Below the pieces are notes generated by a model. It was not told the DNA's origin and did no database searches. It saw only the letters and a program-made list of their open reading frames with translations. Below, piece by piece: positions 62,135 to 64,000 of a stretch of 64,000 bases of DNA (the stretch's first letter is position 1; each line of letters opens with the position of its first letter). Source of the DNA: Bacteroidales bacterium UBA1797 (lineage in GTDB: Bacteria; Bacteroidota; Bacteroidia; Bacteroidales; VadinHA17); assembly GCA_002319885.1 (NCBI GenBank), contig DCFT01000027.1, positions 1 through 64,000 of the forward strand, written 5' to 3'. Both the position numbers and the translations under genes were made by a program.

Positions 62135-63221
62135 TAGCAGGATCAGATTTAAACCATGACAAGGCTCCGGTGGGACATATTTCGATGCATTCTTTTGTCT
62201 TGCTTTTAAGCACATCTTCAAAGCTGTTTGTAAGCGGTTCGGACAAAATGGTTACAAATCCCCTGTTTATAAAACATAGTGCAGGTTCAGTTGTACTGTC
62301 TTCGCAAAGTCTTACACATAAGCCGCATTTTATGCATTTTGCATTCTCAAAGATAAGATTCGCTGTTCTGTTGATTTTCTTGATTGCCTCCGAATTTACC
62401 AGTTTTCCTGACGTATTCTTCAGTGCAAGTTTCTCTCCAAGTTCCCTGAGATCGCAGTTTTCCGATGCTCTGCAATCACAATGCATGCATGCTGATGCCT
62501 CTTGTCGAGCAGATTCATTATCAGAAATAGCTTGGAAGCGTTTATTATCTGCATCGCATTCCTTGAGCCATTCTTTCAATTCACTTTCAGTCATTTTTCC
62601 GGTCAGGGAGGCGAACCTTTTATTCTTTCTGGGAGGTTTGGCAGGTTTGTTCGCCGGCTGGCTACCGGTGACTTCAGTATTGTTGTCAGATTTATTCTCA
62701 GGAGGTGATATATAGATCTGGAGGTTTTTAATTGATATTTCTGTATCTACCTTTTTCCTCCGGCATGCGTTCTGGCAGTATCCAGGGCAGTTTATGCACC
62801 ATAGCGGCTCCTCTTTGGTCTGGTCAACTGACAATGCTGCGGCTTTAATGAAATTCCCGGATGCAATAAGTCTGTTTAGCAAGGGTATATTGTAACCAGC
62901 CGGGCATACTAAACGGCATGGCGCTTCACAATCGGCACGGTGTTCAGAGAGCAGAAGCTCAACGGATTTTTTTCGCAGGTCAGTTACTTCATCGCTTGTA
63001 GTATCGATATTCATTCCATCCATAGCCGGTGCAGTGCAAGAGGGCAGAAATCTTCCGGTTACCTGATCTTTTACCATACAAACCATGCATGAAGTATAAT
63101 GCTCAACCTCATCGCTGTGGCATAGCGTGGGTATAAATATCCCCAATGATTTTGCAGCTTCCTGAATGGTTGTTCCGGCTGCAGTGATAATCTCTTTATT
63201 ATCTATCTTAAGCTGTGGCAT
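62118..63221 (-). CDS. NuoG-like multi-Fe-S electron-transfer scaffold
   Basis: 367 residues. N-terminal [2Fe-2S] domain (C34, C45, C48, C62 in LCHSDEVEHYTSCMVCMV...PSC); HRADCEAPCRLVCP and WCINCPGYCQNACRRKK resembling GltD/Fer4_20 clusters; a Pro/Lys/Asn linker about 175-205; CMHCDCRASENCDLR; and C-terminal CIKCGLCVRLCEDS...CIEICPTGALSW. No catalytic molybdopterin or H-cluster domain follows, so it is an electron carrier for a NADH-dependent complex. Overlaps the NuoF-like gene by 14 bp. Confidence 0.85.
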   Translation of the reverse strand: MPQLKIDNKEIITAAGTTIQEAAKSLGIFIPTLCHSDEVEHYTSCMVCMVKDQVTGRFLPSCTAPAMDGMNIDTTSDEVTDLRKKSVELLLSEHRADCEAPCRLVCPAGYNIPLLNRLIASGNFIKAAALSVDQTKEEPLWCINCPGYCQNACRRKKVDTEISIKNLQIYISPPENKSDNNTEVTGSQPANKPAKPPRKNKRFASLTGKMTESELKEWLKECDADNKRFQAISDNESARQEASACMHCDCRASENCDLRELGEKLALKNTSGKLVNSEAIKKINRTANLIFENAKCIKCGLCVRLCEDSTTEPALCFINRGFVTILSEPLTNSFEDVLKSKTKECIEICPTGALSWFKSDPANETKL

Positions 63222-64000
63222 TTATATTTACTATTTCAATAGCATTTTCAGGACATACAATCCTGCAGTTATCACATTTTGTGCATAGCTGCTGATCAAT
63301 TTCATGTTTTTCGTAAGGTCTGAAGGCAATTGCATTTACCGGGCATTCCTGGGAACATTTTGTGCATCCTGTACATTTCTCAGAGATCATATATTTCACA
63401 AGTGATTGACATTTTTTTGCCCTGCATATGCCTTTTGTATGTTCCTCATACTCCTCACGGAAATATCTGAGACCGGTTATAACCGGATTTGGTGCTGATT
63501 TTCCCAGACCGCACAGGCTTCCTTTTGCAACTGAAGAACAAAGAGCTTCCAGTTCATCCAGTTCAGCAGAAATTGCTTTTCCCGTACTCAGCCGTTCCAG
63601 GATATCGAGCATTTTTTTTGTACCAACCCTGCAGAATGTACACTTACCACATGATTGCTGATGAGTGAATGTAAGAAAGTATTTGGCCATGTCAACCATA
63701 CAATCTGCATCATCCAGCACCACCAAACCGCCTGATCCCATCATTGCACCGAGCTTTATCAGCTCTTCATAATCGATTGGAGTATCAGCGAGACTTTCGG
63801 GTATGCACCCGCCGGAGGGTCCGCCAATCTGAACAGCCTTAAATTTTCTTCCCCTGGCAACACCGTTCCCGATATTCTCTACAATATCACGTATGGTTGT
63901 TCCCATTGCAACTTCAATCAGGCCACCTCTTGCCACTTTACCTGCAAGGGCAAAAACCTTGGTCCCTTTGCTTTCAGCTGTTCCGATTTTCTTAAATTCT
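63208..64000 (-). CDS. NuoF/HydB-like NADH-binding flavoprotein, partial (5' end beyond window)
   Basis: About 263 residues visible; the frame continues to the right edge (KKIGTAESKGTKVFALAGKVARGG). FMN/NADH-dehydrogenase 51-kDa domain: GGPSGGCIP, SLADTPIDYEELIKLGAMMGSGG; [4Fe-4S] site SCGKCTFCRVGTKKM; then two C-terminal ferredoxin clusters CTGCTKCSQECP and CTKCDNCRIVCP. The extra ferredoxin domain is typical of bifurcating hydrogenase or formate-dehydrogenase subunits. Partner of the NuoG-like protein. Confidence 0.92.
   Translation of the reverse strand, partial: EFKKIGTAESKGTKVFALAGKVARGGLIEVAMGTTIRDIVENIGNGVARGRKFKAVQIGGPSGGCIPESLADTPIDYEELIKLGAMMGSGGLVVLDDADCMVDMAKYFLTFTHQQSCGKCTFCRVGTKKMLDILERLSTGKAISAELDELEALCSSVAKGSLCGLGKSAPNPVITGLRYFREEYEEHTKGICRAKKCQSLVKYMISEKCTGCTKCSQECPVNAIAFRPYEKHEIDQQLCTKCDNCRIVCPENAIEIVNINATA

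Overview
The window comes from a low-GC (high-thirties % G+C by eye), probably anaerobic or microaerophilic member of the Bacteroidota, most likely the Bacteroidales/Marinilabiliales side. Evidence: a complete MoxR/DUF58/BatA-BatE aerotolerance-type operon in Bacteroidota order; many Sec-exported proteins and lipoproteins; DUF4105, DUF2490, VTC/DUF4956 and RhaT/RhaM/RhaA clusters as found in that phylum; poor Shine-Dalgarno signals with occasional TAnnTTTG-type -7 boxes. I see no phage, transposase, integrase or CRISPR array.

Layout. 1-5.2 kb: a segment bounded by tRNA-like 3'-half repeats with shared terminators. It carries a secreted DUF2541-like protein, an AraC-type regulator, a response regulator and CHASE3-PAS histidine kinase, and two divergent 51-residue membrane proteins of the lmo0937/DUF5670 type. 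5.2-10.4 kb: exported esterase-TPR protein, membrane protein of unknown function, site-2-protease-like M50 peptidase, exported PHP-type hydrolase, DUF4105 protein. 10.7-19.9 kb: moxR-(hypothetical)-DUF58-BatD-like-batA-batB-batC-batD-batE, then a lipoprotein. 19.9-24.5 kb: molybdopterin oxidoreductase, a fused DmsB/DmsC-like electron-transfer/anchor subunit and a Cys/Met-metabolism PLP enzyme, tightly packed. 24.5-30.3 kb: ung, CYTH protein, and on the minus strand a kamA-like radical SAM aminomutase, two D-Ala-D-Ala-ligase-like ATP-grasp enzymes and a DUF486 membrane protein, which I regard as the best candidate for an undescribed biosynthetic system. 30.3-34 kb: MATE exporter, ArfB, EamA transporter, DUF169. 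34-41.1 kb: L-rhamnose use (GH78 rhamnosidase, RhaT, RhaM, RhaA, FGGY kinase). 41.1-46.6 kb: lamin-tail lipoprotein, then a TetR-HlyD-MFS-TolC drug-efflux operon. 46.6-49.2 kb: secreted repeat protein, VTC-domain protein, DUF4956 membrane protein and DUF2490 protein. 49.2-55.5 kb: a membrane protein joining a CuA-like cupredoxin to a NapH/NosR-like polyferredoxin, diverging from an FG-GAP protein and two tandem PQQ-type beta-propellers. 55.5-62.1 kb: ABC transporter (permease plus ATPase), glycosyltransferase, third PQQ-type propeller. 62.1-64 kb: NuoG-like Fe-S scaffold and NuoF-like flavoprotein, the latter running off the right edge.

Several intergenic gaps hold dispersed repeats: a CACAAAG-rich inverted-repeat family, nested CCTGCC palindromes, an ACCCCGACCCC hairpin and the tRNA-like elements. 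All assignments are from reading motifs by eye; no database search was run.
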